Source: an uncultured Collinsella sp. (GTDB lineage: Bacteria; Actinomycetota; Coriobacteriia; Coriobacteriales; Coriobacteriaceae). From it: 51,688 bases of DNA. Below the pieces are notes generated by a model, which worked only from the letters and a program-made list of their open reading frames with translations, was not told the DNA's origin and made no database searches. Made by a program: the position numbers and the translations under genes. The stretch covers positions 1 through 51,688 of the forward strand of contig CAAEON010000026.1 in assembly GCA_900757615.1 (NCBI GenBank), written 5' to 3'. This document shows, piece after piece, positions 17,777 to 28,100 of this stretch; position 1 is the first letter of the stretch, and every line of letters starts with the position of its first letter.

Positions 17777-19300
17777 ATGCCGTGCACAACGATTTTGGTT
17801 GGTAAGAACGCGAGCTACGACGGGTCGACGCTTGTCGCCCGCAACGAGGACTCGTCCAACGGGGTGTTTGAGCCCAAGCGCATGCGCGTGGTGCACCCCG
17901 ACGAGCAACCGCGTGTCTACACGAGTGTTCTAAGCCACCTGACCATTGAGCTGCCCGACAACCCCATGCGCTACACGAGCGTCCCCGACGTTGTCCCGGG
18001 TCATGGCATTTGGGCTGAGGCTGGCTTCAACGAGCTCAATGTTGGCATGTCCGCTACCGAGACGCTCACCACCAACGAGCGCGTCCGCGGTGCCGATCCG
18101 CTCGTGGACTACGTGCCCGCCAAGGGCAACGAGGGCGAGGACGGCTATGTTCCGGCGCAGCCCGGCGGTCTGGGTGAGGAGGACATGGTGACCCTGGTGC
18201 TGCCATACGCCAAGTCTGCCCGCGACGGCGTGCGCATTCTGGGCGACCTGCTCGAGCGCTACGGTACCTACGAGAACAACGGCATCGCCTTTAGTGACGT
18301 TGGCGAGATCTGGTGGCTCGAGACCATCGGCGGCCACCACTGGATCGCCAAGCGCGTGCCCGATGACGCCTATGTGACCATGCCCAACCAGCTGGGTATC
18401 GACAGCTTTGACCTGGACGACGCCGAGGGCGCTCAGGTCGACCACATGTGTTCTGCCGACCTGCGCTCCTGGATGGCCGAGTGGCATCTGGGCCTGACGC
18501 TGGGCGTCGAGGGCGACGGTCCGGCGACGGTCTTTAACCCGCGCGAGGCCTTTGGCTCGCACAGCGACAGCGACCACGTCTACAACACGCCGCGCGCCTG
18601 GTACATGCAGCGCTGCCTCAACCCCAGCGATGTGTGGGACGGTCCCAAGGCCGACTACACGCCCGAGAGCGACGACATCCCCTGGAGCCGCGTGCCCGAG
18701 CGCAAGGTGACTATCGAGGACATCAAGTACGTGCTTTCGAGCCACTACCAGGGCACGGAGTACGACTGCTACGGCAGCAAGGGCACGCCCGCCACGCGCG
18801 GCGCCTATCGTCCCATCGGCATCAACCGCAACAGCCAGCTTGCCGTGCTGCAGCTGCGCCCCTATGCGCAGCCGGCGTATCGCGCCGTGCAGTGGATGGC
18901 GTTTGGCTCCAACTCGTTTAACGCGCTCGTGCCGCTGTACGCTAACGTCGAGATCATGCCCGAGTACTATGCCGACACGCAGGCTCGCGTGACGTCCGAG
19001 AATTTCTATTGGGCAAATCGCCTGATCGGGGCCTTGGCCGATGTCCGCTTCCGTGAGTGCGGTCGCGCAGTCGAGGATTATCAGGAGAAGGTCGGCGGCA
19101 TGGGCCACAAGCAGATTCACGACGTTGACGCTGTCGTAGCCGCGCTGCCCGAGGCCGAGGTGCCTGCCGAGCTCGCCCGCGCCAACGAGGCCTTTGCCGA
19201 GCTTGTACGCGTGGAGACCGATGCTCTGTTGGGCAAGGTGCTCTACACCACGAGCTGCGCCATGAAGAATTCCTTCGCGATGAACGATAACATTAGGTAA
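17777..19300 (+). CDS. pepD: C69 family dipeptidase
   Basis: 507 residues. Peptidase family C69 members are N-terminal nucleophile hydrolases that cleave dipeptides. Here the mature nucleophile would be Cys3 of MPCTTILVGKNASYDGS, and the following NEDSS segment is typical. I chose the ATG at 17777 because AAGGAGG lies six bases upstream; the ATG at 17771 abuts it. No signal peptide is present, so it is cytosolic. The family blocks WWLETIGGHHWIAKRVPDD and ENNGIAF are seen. It stands alone, preceded by the MITE-like element and followed by a terminator, and fits amino-acid scavenging in a protein-fermenting gut bacterium. Confidence 0.92.
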   Translation: MPCTTILVGKNASYDGSTLVARNEDSSNGVFEPKRMRVVHPDEQPRVYTSVLSHLTIELPDNPMRYTSVPDVVPGHGIWAEAGFNELNVGMSATETLTTNERVRGADPLVDYVPAKGNEGEDGYVPAQPGGLGEEDMVTLVLPYAKSARDGVRILGDLLERYGTYENNGIAFSDVGEIWWLETIGGHHWIAKRVPDDAYVTMPNQLGIDSFDLDDAEGAQVDHMCSADLRSWMAEWHLGLTLGVEGDGPATVFNPREAFGSHSDSDHVYNTPRAWYMQRCLNPSDVWDGPKADYTPESDDIPWSRVPERKVTIEDIKYVLSSHYQGTEYDCYGSKGTPATRGAYRPIGINRNSQLAVLQLRPYAQPAYRAVQWMAFGSNSFNALVPLYANVEIMPEYYADTQARVTSENFYWANRLIGALADVRFRECGRAVEDYQEKVGGMGHKQIHDVDAVVAALPEAEVPAELARANEAFAELVRVETDALLGKVLYTTSCAMKNSFAMNDNIR

Positions 19301-19318
19301 AAGCCGCATTGCAGCGAA

Positions 19319-19357
19319 CGAGCGGGGCAAACGCCGTCGAAGGCTTTGCCCCGCTCG
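19319..19357 (+). terminator. Terminator after the dipeptidase gene
   Basis: The stem CGAGCGGGGCAAA pairs with TTTGCCCCGCTCG, followed by a T-rich tract. Confidence 0.8.
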
Positions 19358-19448
19358 ACTCCTATTTTGCCGGTAAAACGATTTTGTGTCGTTCGCCCAA
19401 TCTTGGGTACAAGAAGGCCAATGTAGTTGTTCATGATTGGAGCCAACC

Positions 19449-19865
19449 ATGGTTATGAAATTCGATCAGCTTGTTAACGGTGCCATCAACGTGGGCTTCG
19501 GTGCCGCCGCCGTTGCCGTCGAGGGCGGCAAGAAGGTCCTTGACGACCTCGGTACCAAGGGCGAGCAGGTCCGTAAGGATGCCGGCACCCCCGATATCGC
19601 CCGCAGCGTGTCTGACATGTTCGAGCAGGCGGGTGGCACCATCTCCGACCTGACCGAGCGCCTGGGCATGCAGGGCGAGACTGCGGCGCAGCGCGTGCTC
19701 GACGAGCTCATCCTGGCCCGCGTCCGCGTCATGACCGCCCCCGAGCGCACGGCCTTTTTGGCCCATGTGCGCGACATCGTCGATTCGGTCGAGGACAACG
19801 TAACCTCGGTGCCCGTCGAGTCCGTTGAGCCCGACGATGCAGAGGACACCGAAGAGGCCGAGTAG
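19449..19865 (+). CDS. Small helical protein coupled to UbiB-like gene
   Basis: 138 residues. The start at 19449 (MVMKFDQLVNGAINVGFGAA) has GGAG six bases upstream; a TTG four codons earlier is less likely. It is predicted largely helical and amphipathic, with an acidic C-terminal tail (VEPDDAEDTEEAE), phasin-like in appearance. The stop lies eight bases before the AarF/UbiB gene, so the two are almost certainly co-transcribed. A role as partner or regulator of the kinase-like protein is an inference from position. I do not recognise a named family. Confidence 0.75.
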   Translation: MVMKFDQLVNGAINVGFGAAAVAVEGGKKVLDDLGTKGEQVRKDAGTPDIARSVSDMFEQAGGTISDLTERLGMQGETAAQRVLDELILARVRVMTAPERTAFLAHVRDIVDSVEDNVTSVPVESVEPDDAEDTEEAE

Positions 19866-19873
19866 CAGCGCAG

Positions 19874-21637
19874 ATGGCAGATTCCACCACCGATTACAAC
19901 AATCTAGATCCCTTGGGTGACGAGGCGGCGGTTGTCGATGAAGTCGATGCCGCCGTCTCGGGCGCTCGCAAGAAGCCGCGCGCTGTCGATATGGTCCCCG
20001 AGGAGCCCGACGCGATGGCACCGGACGAGGAATACCAGCTCACGCCGGCGGGCCGCCGCGAACGCATCGGTCAGATCGTTCGCCTGGTCAAAAAGTACCG
20101 CGTATGGGATAACCTCACGCCGGTGCGCCTGCGTCGTCTGCTCGAAGAGCTCGGCCCCATGTTCGTCAAGATGGGGCAGATCCTGGCTAACCGCTCCGAG
20201 ATTTTGCCGCAGCGGTTTTGCGATGAGCTGCGCCGCCTGCGCTCCGATGTAGAGCCGGTGCCGTATGAGGTGGTGCTCCGCTGTCTGGAAGAGGAGTACG
20301 GCCAGCGCCTGGGGCAGATGTTCGACGCGATCGACCCCAACCCGCTCGGAAGCGCGTCGCTCGCGCAGGTACACCGTGCCCGCCTGGTGACCGGCGAGGA
20401 CGTGGCCGTTAAGGTGCAACGCCCCGGCGCGCAGCAGGTCATGGCGCAGGACATCGACATCATTCGCTCGGTGGTGCGCATCGTTTCCAAGTTCGTCAAC
20501 ACCGACCAGTTTGTTGACCTACACGCCGTCGTCGAGGAACTGTGGGCCTCGTTTCGCGAGGAGACCAACTTTTTGGCCGAGGCCAAAAACCTCAACGATT
20601 TCTATGAGTTCCATAAGAGCGTGCATGGCGTGTCGTGTCCCAAATCCTACTTGGACCTTTGCACCGAACACGTCGTGGTCATGGACTACATCGACGGCAT
20701 CTCGATTGCCGATCCCGAGCGCCTGGTGGCCGAGGGCTATGACCTGGAAAAGATCGGCTCGGCGATCGTCGAGGACTACTCGACGCAGGTGCTCGACGAC
20801 GGCTTTTTCCATGCGGACCCGCATGCGGGAAACATTATCCTCAAGGACGGCATCGTCTACTTTATCGACCTGGGCATGGTCGGGCGCATGTCGAGTCACG
20901 ACCGCGGTATCGTCAAGGACATGATTTTCGCCGTGGCCGAGGGTGACGTCCCCAAGCTCAAGGATTCGCTTATGCGCTTTGCCGTGACGCGCGGCGATTC
21001 TGCCGAGCTCGACCATTCGGCCTTTTTGTCCGACTTGGACTTTATTGTCGCCGACTTTGCGGGGCTCGATCTTAAGGACCTGGATATCGGCGAGTTTTTG
21101 ACCTCGCTGCTCAATCTGGCGCGCAAAAACGACGTTGAGCTGCCGAGTGTGGTGACGATGTTCGCGCGCGGCATGGTGACGCTCGAGGGCCTGCTGACCG
21201 AGTACATGCCCAACGTCAACATGATCCAGATTATCCAGACGCACATCAAAAACGAGAAGAGCACCTATGCGCGCGTCCGCGAAATGGGGCGCGATCTTGC
21301 CGCCAGCAGCTATCGCGCGGCAAAAGGCTCACTCGAGGCGGCCGAGTATCTGGGCTTGGCGTCGCGCATGCTCACGCGCGGCCAGCTTAAGGTGAACACG
21401 CAGATCATGAGCAGCGACAAGGCACTGCGGCAGCTGGGTGGAATTATCGACCGCATGTCGATGGCAATTGTGGTCGCCGGTCTGTTTATCGGTTCGTCGG
21501 TGGTGTACTACGCGCGCATCGAGCCGGTTGTGTTTGGTATCCCGGTCATTGGCTTTATGGGCTACGTGAGTGCGTTGGTGCTGGCGCTGATGCTGGGCCG
21601 CGAGATCTGGCGCAACAGTCACGGCGGCAAGCATTAA
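19874..21637 (+). CDS. AarF/ABC1/UbiB kinase-like protein
   Basis: 587 residues, an atypical protein-kinase-like family linked in other organisms to isoprenoid-lipid or quinone metabolism. The diagnostic KxGQ motif (FVKMGQILANR) lies at about residue 98 and the Ala-rich nucleotide loop (GSASLAQVHRA) at about 158. The invariant Lys is in VAVKVQRPG, the catalytic loop is FHADPHAGN at about 313, and the metal-binding segment is YFIDLGMVG. Two hydrophobic helices end the protein (about 532-577), anchoring it in the membrane. A charged N-terminal extension of about 55 residues precedes the core. The exact substrate in this organism is unknown. Confidence 0.92.
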   Translation: MADSTTDYNNLDPLGDEAAVVDEVDAAVSGARKKPRAVDMVPEEPDAMAPDEEYQLTPAGRRERIGQIVRLVKKYRVWDNLTPVRLRRLLEELGPMFVKMGQILANRSEILPQRFCDELRRLRSDVEPVPYEVVLRCLEEEYGQRLGQMFDAIDPNPLGSASLAQVHRARLVTGEDVAVKVQRPGAQQVMAQDIDIIRSVVRIVSKFVNTDQFVDLHAVVEELWASFREETNFLAEAKNLNDFYEFHKSVHGVSCPKSYLDLCTEHVVVMDYIDGISIADPERLVAEGYDLEKIGSAIVEDYSTQVLDDGFFHADPHAGNIILKDGIVYFIDLGMVGRMSSHDRGIVKDMIFAVAEGDVPKLKDSLMRFAVTRGDSAELDHSAFLSDLDFIVADFAGLDLKDLDIGEFLTSLLNLARKNDVELPSVVTMFARGMVTLEGLLTEYMPNVNMIQIIQTHIKNEKSTYARVREMGRDLAASSYRAAKGSLEAAEYLGLASRMLTRGQLKVNTQIMSSDKALRQLGGIIDRMSMAIVVAGLFIGSSVVYYARIEPVVFGIPVIGFMGYVSALVLALMLGREIWRNSHGGKH

Positions 21638-21784
21638 CGATTTCCCGGGGTCGGGGAAACGGGTTATTTTGCTCGGCACTCCATCCCCGCCCTTTTCTAT
21701 CGCAAACCATAGCTTTTACCTTGGGCTTCGCCTGTGTGCGGGCCCCTTTTGCGTGCTACCATATCGACAGTAATAATCGATGGC

Positions 21785-21958
21785 CTAGATGGTGGTGCGG
21801 AGACGCACGAATGCGCGGTTTTCCTGTGCGTTTGGGAGAATCGGGGTGCAAGTCCCCGGCTGTACCAGTAACCGTAATTCCTCTTGGCCCGGGATGGTCG
21901 CGTTGCAGATCGGACGGCGCGCCCGGGTCGGTAAGGTTAAGTCGGATCGCCTCCCATC
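21785..21958 (+). promoter_or_regulatory. Cobalamin riboswitch
   Basis: The core at 21833-21878 matches the cobalamin aptamer: GGGAGAATCGGGGTGCAAG, then a CCCCGG-CTGT-ACCAGTAACCGTA tract. The B12-box-like AAGTCGGATCGCCTCCC follows at 21939-21955, in the right order and spacing. It lies in the 465-base gap upstream of the giant surface protein. A short hairpin over ACCCCGATGGGGGT near 22015-22030 may be part of the expression platform. By family precedent, ligand binding would switch the downstream genes off. Confidence 0.88.
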
Positions 21959-22102
21959 TTGTACGCGGCCGCGGCGCAAGCCGCCGGTACGCGTTGGGCT
22001 CTGGAGGGAAGGGGGACCCCGATGGGGGTACTCGAGCGCAATGTGCGCGATGACGTGGGGCAGCCGCTGGGCAATGCTCCAAGTGCAGACAGTAGGAGAC
22101 AA

Positions 22103-25100
22103 ATGGATATGTTTGAGGACGAGTGCCAGCGCGCCTCGTGGCGTCCGTATGGAGCGATTGCCCGTGGCGTAGCCAAGCGCGGTCTGGTGGCGTTCCTGGC
22201 TTTTGCCATGGCTTTTGGCACCACGCCGGCGCAACTTTGGGCCGAGGGCGCCGAGGGCATTGCCGAGGCCGTGGCGCAGGCTGCGACGGGCGGCGAGGGC
22301 GCGGCGGCCGACGATGGCACCGCTGCCGACACCGGCGCGAACAGTGCGGCGGCGAGCGCCGCTGCCGATGACGCCGGCGCAGATCAGGGCGCAACTGCGA
22401 GTGCCGCGAATGGTGCCGACACCGCCGCAGGCAACGCGACTGAGTCCGAGAACTCTGCTGCGACGCCTGCTGCTTCGGAGCAGAAGAACGCCGTTGCCGC
22501 CGCGTCTGCCACAACGCTTTCGAGCGAGGCCAAGGTCTTCATCCAGGATACCAAGGATAAGGACAGCTCCTATTCCACGAAGTCGGGCGCGCTCAAGGCC
22601 GGTGAGACGCTTTGGGCAAATATGTACGATGAGGTCGAGGACGACTGGTACGGCACTTCGACTGAGTCCGTTGCCAATCCCGGCACCTGGACTTACACCT
22701 GGCTCGCCGGCACGACCAGGGCCAGCAGCAATGTCGCCGACTACACCGAGGTCGTAGGCCACGAGCAGTCGCTCACCGTCACCGCCGCGATGGAAGGCAA
22801 ATACTTCATCTGCAGGGTAACGGTTGATGGCAAGGACTACTATGGTCCGTCCGTTTCTTCCGGCTCGGGTATCAATGCCAACAACATCCCCGGTCCCGTG
22901 CTGGGTGCCGGGCAGATGGAGCTTAACAACGTCAAGCTGAGTAGCGACACGCCGAGCATAGGCGACACCCTGACGGCGACTCCGTACATAAGCTATTATC
23001 AGCAAGTCCCCGCCGACGCCAAGGTTACCTACACGTGGTCCGCATCCACCTCGCAGTACTCGGGCTTTACCAAGATCGAGGGCGAGACGGGTGCTTCGCT
23101 CGTGGTGGGCGACGACCTTGAGGGCAAGTACATCAGGGTCGAGGCCAACGCTGGCGTCAACACGGTGAACAAGACCACTTCCAGCAAGGTCAAACAGGCC
23201 GGTGCGGTCGAGATTTCGGCCGTGTCCATCATCAATACCAAGGACGATACGAGCGTCTTTGCGGTGGGGGATACCGCTAAGGCCCGCGCTAAGGAGAAGG
23301 GCGGCGCGTACGGCGCGTTCGTCGACGCGAGCAAGCTCAACTATCAGTGGCAGAGCTCTGACACCAAGAGTGGCACGTATACCGACATTGCGGGTGCCAC
23401 GGGTGAGACCCTCGAGCTTACCGACGCTTTAGGTGGCAAGTACCTCAAGTGCAAGGTGTCCTCGAAGATCGGCTCTTCGAGCATGGCCAACAACACGGGC
23501 GCTCTCGTTGCGGCTACCGGTTCAATTAATGTTACGAGCGTGACTATGAGCCCGACTTCGGGCAAAGTCGAGGTTGGTTCCACGATTACGGCGACCGCCA
23601 AGGCGGGTTCCACCGACGTTACCACCGATTCGCATGTCACGTGGCAGTGGTATAAGGGCACCTCGAGCTACGCGAGCTCGTGCAACACGCCTATCGAGGG
23701 GGAGACCGGTAACACCCTGACGGTGACCGCCGCCCTTAAGGGCTGCTACGTCGTGGCCAAGGCCAACGGCGGCTATGGCGAGCAGAAGCCGTACTATGCG
23801 GCGGGTCCTGTCTCCGTCGCTGGCCAAGTTGAGCTTTACGACGTGCAGTTCGAGGGCTCTCCCGCCACCAATGGCGTACGTGTGGGTGATACGCTCAAGA
23901 CTAAGGTGCGCAAAAAGGACGGCTCCAACTATCACTATATCGACCGCACCGATAACGTGACCTACCAGTGGCAGTATGCAAACAGCAGCTCGAGCTACGA
24001 CTCCGCCTATACCGATATCCCCGGTGCTACCGAGGCCGCCTATACCGTTGACGCCGCCTATGCCGGCAAGTACCTGCGCGTGAAGGTGACGAGCGAAAAT
24101 ACCGTCTCCAGCACGCAGAAGAAGAGCTCCTACGGCGGCACGCAGTCCGTTGCCCCGCTCGGCCCCGTGACGCTTAAGGGCCAGTACAAGCTGGCGGGCA
24201 TTGAGCTTGCCGATAAGAACGTTACGCTCAGCGTGGGCTCAAAGATCACACCGAGCGTGCAGGTTCCGGGTAGCTGGTCGGGCTCGACCAAGGACGTGCC
24301 CGAGGATGCCGAACTCACCATGGCGTGGTATGCCAAGGGCGAGGGCGATGCCGATTGGACCGAGCTCACCGACGGCATCGATACGACCGATGGCAGCCTG
24401 ACTCTTACGGATGCGCTTGTCGGCAAGAAGATCAAGGTTACGGCGAGCGCTCTCGACAACACGGTTGAATGGGTTTCGTCGGACAGCGTTACCGCGGCGG
24501 GGGAGTATAACCTGCTGCGCGTGACCACTACGCCGCAGATCAATAGCGATTCGACCCATCTCGTCTCGGGCGATAGCGTCAAGGCGACGGCGCAGGCCAA
24601 GCGCGCCGACGGTTCGGCCACCAACGGTATCGATGTCACCGACCAGGCGACTGTTGCCTGGTATGCGGCCGACGACGCGAAGACTCCGGCGGCCGACTGG
24701 ACGCTGCTGCCCGATATGTCGGGCGCCGAGGCGACTGTTTCGGCTTCTGCCGCGGGCAAGTATCTGAAGGCTGTCGCCACGAGCGGCAGCTCGACGGTCG
24801 AGCTCGTCTCCGCCAACAAGGTTATCGCCGCGGGCTCGCTCGAGGCTGCAGTCCAAAAGCTCAACGATGCCAATAAGCAGATCGTTGTTGATTACAGCGC
24901 CAAGGGCGGCAACGTCAACGATGTTCTGAAGGCGCAGCTTGCCGATCTGGGATTTACCGATATCGACGTCAAGATCTCTGAGGGCGGCGTTGCCTTTAAG
25001 GCTGAGGATGACAAGGCCACGGTCGGTATCTCCGACGCCCAGGATAAGACCAATGGCAATGTGACGTTCTTCTTCATTGACCCCAACAACTACACCGGTT

Positions 25101-28100
25101 ACAACATCGACGGTCTGCGTAACGCCGATGTGGCGTTTGAACTATCGCGCGATGGCAAGACCGAGTATTATCTGCCCAACAAGTCCGTGCAGGTTGCTTG
25201 GGACGAGGCCAAACTGCAAGACCTTCTTGACGGAGCCGCCGAATCCCTGCAGATTGGCTACGCGTCGGGCGAGTCCGCCGATGGCGTGACCCAAAATGTC
25301 ACGCTTCCGTACAAGGCGGGTTCCGCAAAGAAATTCTCTGTTGAATGGACAAGCTCCGACACCGAGCGCCTGTTTGTTTCTGGTTATAGCTGGGAAGATA
25401 AGACGGGAAAGGTTTCGCGCGCATCGAGCGATCGAGACGTGACGCTGACCGCCAAGGTTACGGTTACGAGCGGCGACATCAAGCTTGCCGGCTCGCATGA
25501 CTTTGTCGTGACGGTCAAGGGTGATCCTGAGAAGGTCGCCGCCGACAAGAAGGCGCTCCAGGAGAAGGTCGATGCGGCCTTTACCTACGACAACATCAAG
25601 TACTCCGGCACCGACACGGTCGCCAACAAGGATGGCTTGACCGCCGACCTGCAGATGCCGCGCACGAGCACGCTCAATATCGACGGCAAGTATTACGAGG
25701 TCAAGTACTCTGCCAGCACCGATGACATTACGTTCAACGGCTACAAGGGCACGGTCTATCAGCCGCTGCCTGGCACCGAGGCGGCGAAGACCAAGATCAC
25801 CCTCACGGTGACCGACAAGTCGAACGCCGAGGTCACGGCAAGCAAGACCCTCGACTTTGCGATTGCCCCGCAGGACCAGGACGAGCTCGATGCTGAGCTT
25901 TCCCTTATGGAGCAGGCTAAGGCCGGCTACGCTGCCGCCATTCTGAATGGCCAGGACGCCAATGCCGTTTCGACCGACATGCACGCGTTCCAGAAAGCGT
26001 ATCTGGATGCTGACGGCAACCTTGCCTGGAGCTACAACAAGGCAACGACCGATTCGACGTCCCTCGGCATTGTTCCGGTTGACCTGCCTGGTTATGACGC
26101 GATGTCTGGACAGGACTGGCGTCTGTTTAAGTCGAGCAACAGCTCTATTGTCTCTGCTGAGAACCTCAAGGTCACGCAGCCGCAGTACAACACGAAGGTT
26201 GTCGTTTCCTCGCGCCTGACGAGTGAGAAGTACGCTCGCTATGCTGAGCGCTATCCCGACAATGCCACGTATGCCAAGCTTGCGAACCAGGATGTCTCGG
26301 CAACGTTGACGGTCGTGGGCACGAGCGGTCAAAACGATCCCGAGGTTACGGCGACGTGCACAGTTATCGGCGTCGATTCCAAGGGCAAACAGCAAACGTG
26401 GGCTGCCGCGACGCAGTACACGCTCAAGAATGGCTCGACGGCCGCCGATCTTTCCGAAGAGCTCTTTAAGCAGGCCGGTCTCAAGGCCGACTACGACCCC
26501 AATGGCTCTTGGGGCTGGGTGCTCAACTCCATTACGTCGCCTTTCGACGCTAATCGTACTCTTGCGTATGATTCCGCCACGGGTGCCTATTGGCAGCTGT
26601 TTATCAATGGTGTTGCGGCGTCGGTTGGCGCTGGCAGTTACTCTCTCGAGGCGGGCGACTCTGTCGTTTGGTGCTACTCGAAGTACGGTGACGCTGCACC
26701 CACCGACCAGCTTTCGGTAAGCTGCACCGTTATCGGTCAGGACGCTTCGGGTGCTCAGCAAACGTGGGCTCAGCCTACGACCGCGCTGGTGGAAGAGGGC
26801 GCAACTGCTGCCGATCTTTCCGAGCAGGTCTTTAAGCAGGCCGGCATTGGCGCCGACGTCCAAACCGGTTCGTATGGTTGGTTCCTCAATTCGCTGACTT
26901 CTCCGTTCAATAAGAGCGTGAAGCTTTCGACCGTACAGGTTAACGAAAGCACCTGGAAGTCCTGGCAGTTCTTCGTTAACGGCAAGATGGCCAATGTTGG
27001 CGCCGGCAACTACACGCTTAAGGCCGGCGACGAGGTTGCCTGGGTCTATGGTTCCGATGGCACCATGCCCGGTCAGGTTTCTGTCTCGATGGAGATCATC
27101 GGCAAGAAGGACGATAAGGCGCAGCGCTGGACCGATCCTTCGACGCAGGTGTTTGTTGAGGGCACGACGATCAAGGACGCCACTGCCGCCTACTTTGATG
27201 CTTTGGGCATTGAGTCCGTGATGCTCAATGATGGGGGCTATTGGAATGTCCATAGTCTCGTGTCCCCGCTTGATGGCACCAAACTGACGGGCTCCTGGTC
27301 GTTCTTTGTTAACGGTGTTCCCGGACCCCAACTCGATAGCGACTACGTTGTCAAATCGGACGACACGATCGTCTGGGCCTATGCTGCCGGCGATACGGTG
27401 CCTAATCCCGACGAGGTCGTAGTCGATCCGAGTGCCCCGCGTCCGACCGATTGGAAGTCCGATTGGGACGGCAAGTCCAATACAGCGGTCGAGAACGTTT
27501 CGACGCCTACGGGCGCGCTAGCGAGCTCCTGGACGTTCGATTGGAAGGCGTATTCTGGTTCGGCGTATCCCAACGCGAGTGAACCTATTGTCGTGAACGG
27601 CAATGTGTATCTTGCCGTCAACAAGCGTTTGCTAAAGATTGACGCCGAGTCGGGCAAGGTCCTTGCCGAGTCGAATCTTAAGACTGCGGTCGGTTACACC
27701 TCGCGCCCGATTTATGCGAACGGTTTGGTTATCGTTCCGCTTGACGAAGGTAGGGTCCAGGCCCTGACGGCTGACGCTCTCACAACGGTTTGGGTTACCG
27801 ACTCTGTGAGCAAAGCCGCTCAGTCAAATTCTCAGCTAACGGTTGATGGCAACTATCTCTATGTTGGTACCGTTGATGTCGATTTTGGATCGGGTACGTA
27901 CAACAACGGCCACCTGACGCGCATTAATATGCTGACAGGTGCTGTTTCCTGGCAGCATGTCAATGCCAATGAGGGCTATTACTGGACAGGCGCTACGGTG
28001 GGTGATGACTTTGTCTTGGTTCCCACCAGTGCCGGTACCGTCGAGATGCTCAGCAAGTCTTCGGGCGATGTGCTCGGCAGCGTTTCGGTTGGGGCGATTG

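Noticed and set aside
17930..19450. Long minus-strand open frame opposite the dipeptidase gene
   Set aside because: Frame shadow of a GC-rich gene. The plus strand has the ribosome-binding site and family motifs.
21959..22102. Earlier start for the giant surface protein
   Set aside because: It would place coding sequence against the riboswitch B12 box and add a non-signal-like extension. The ATG at 22103 has a better ribosome-binding site.
25142..27331. 729-codon minus-strand frame opposite the giant surface gene
   Set aside because: Shadow of repetitive coding sequence, rich in Arg/Gly/Leu, with no domain.
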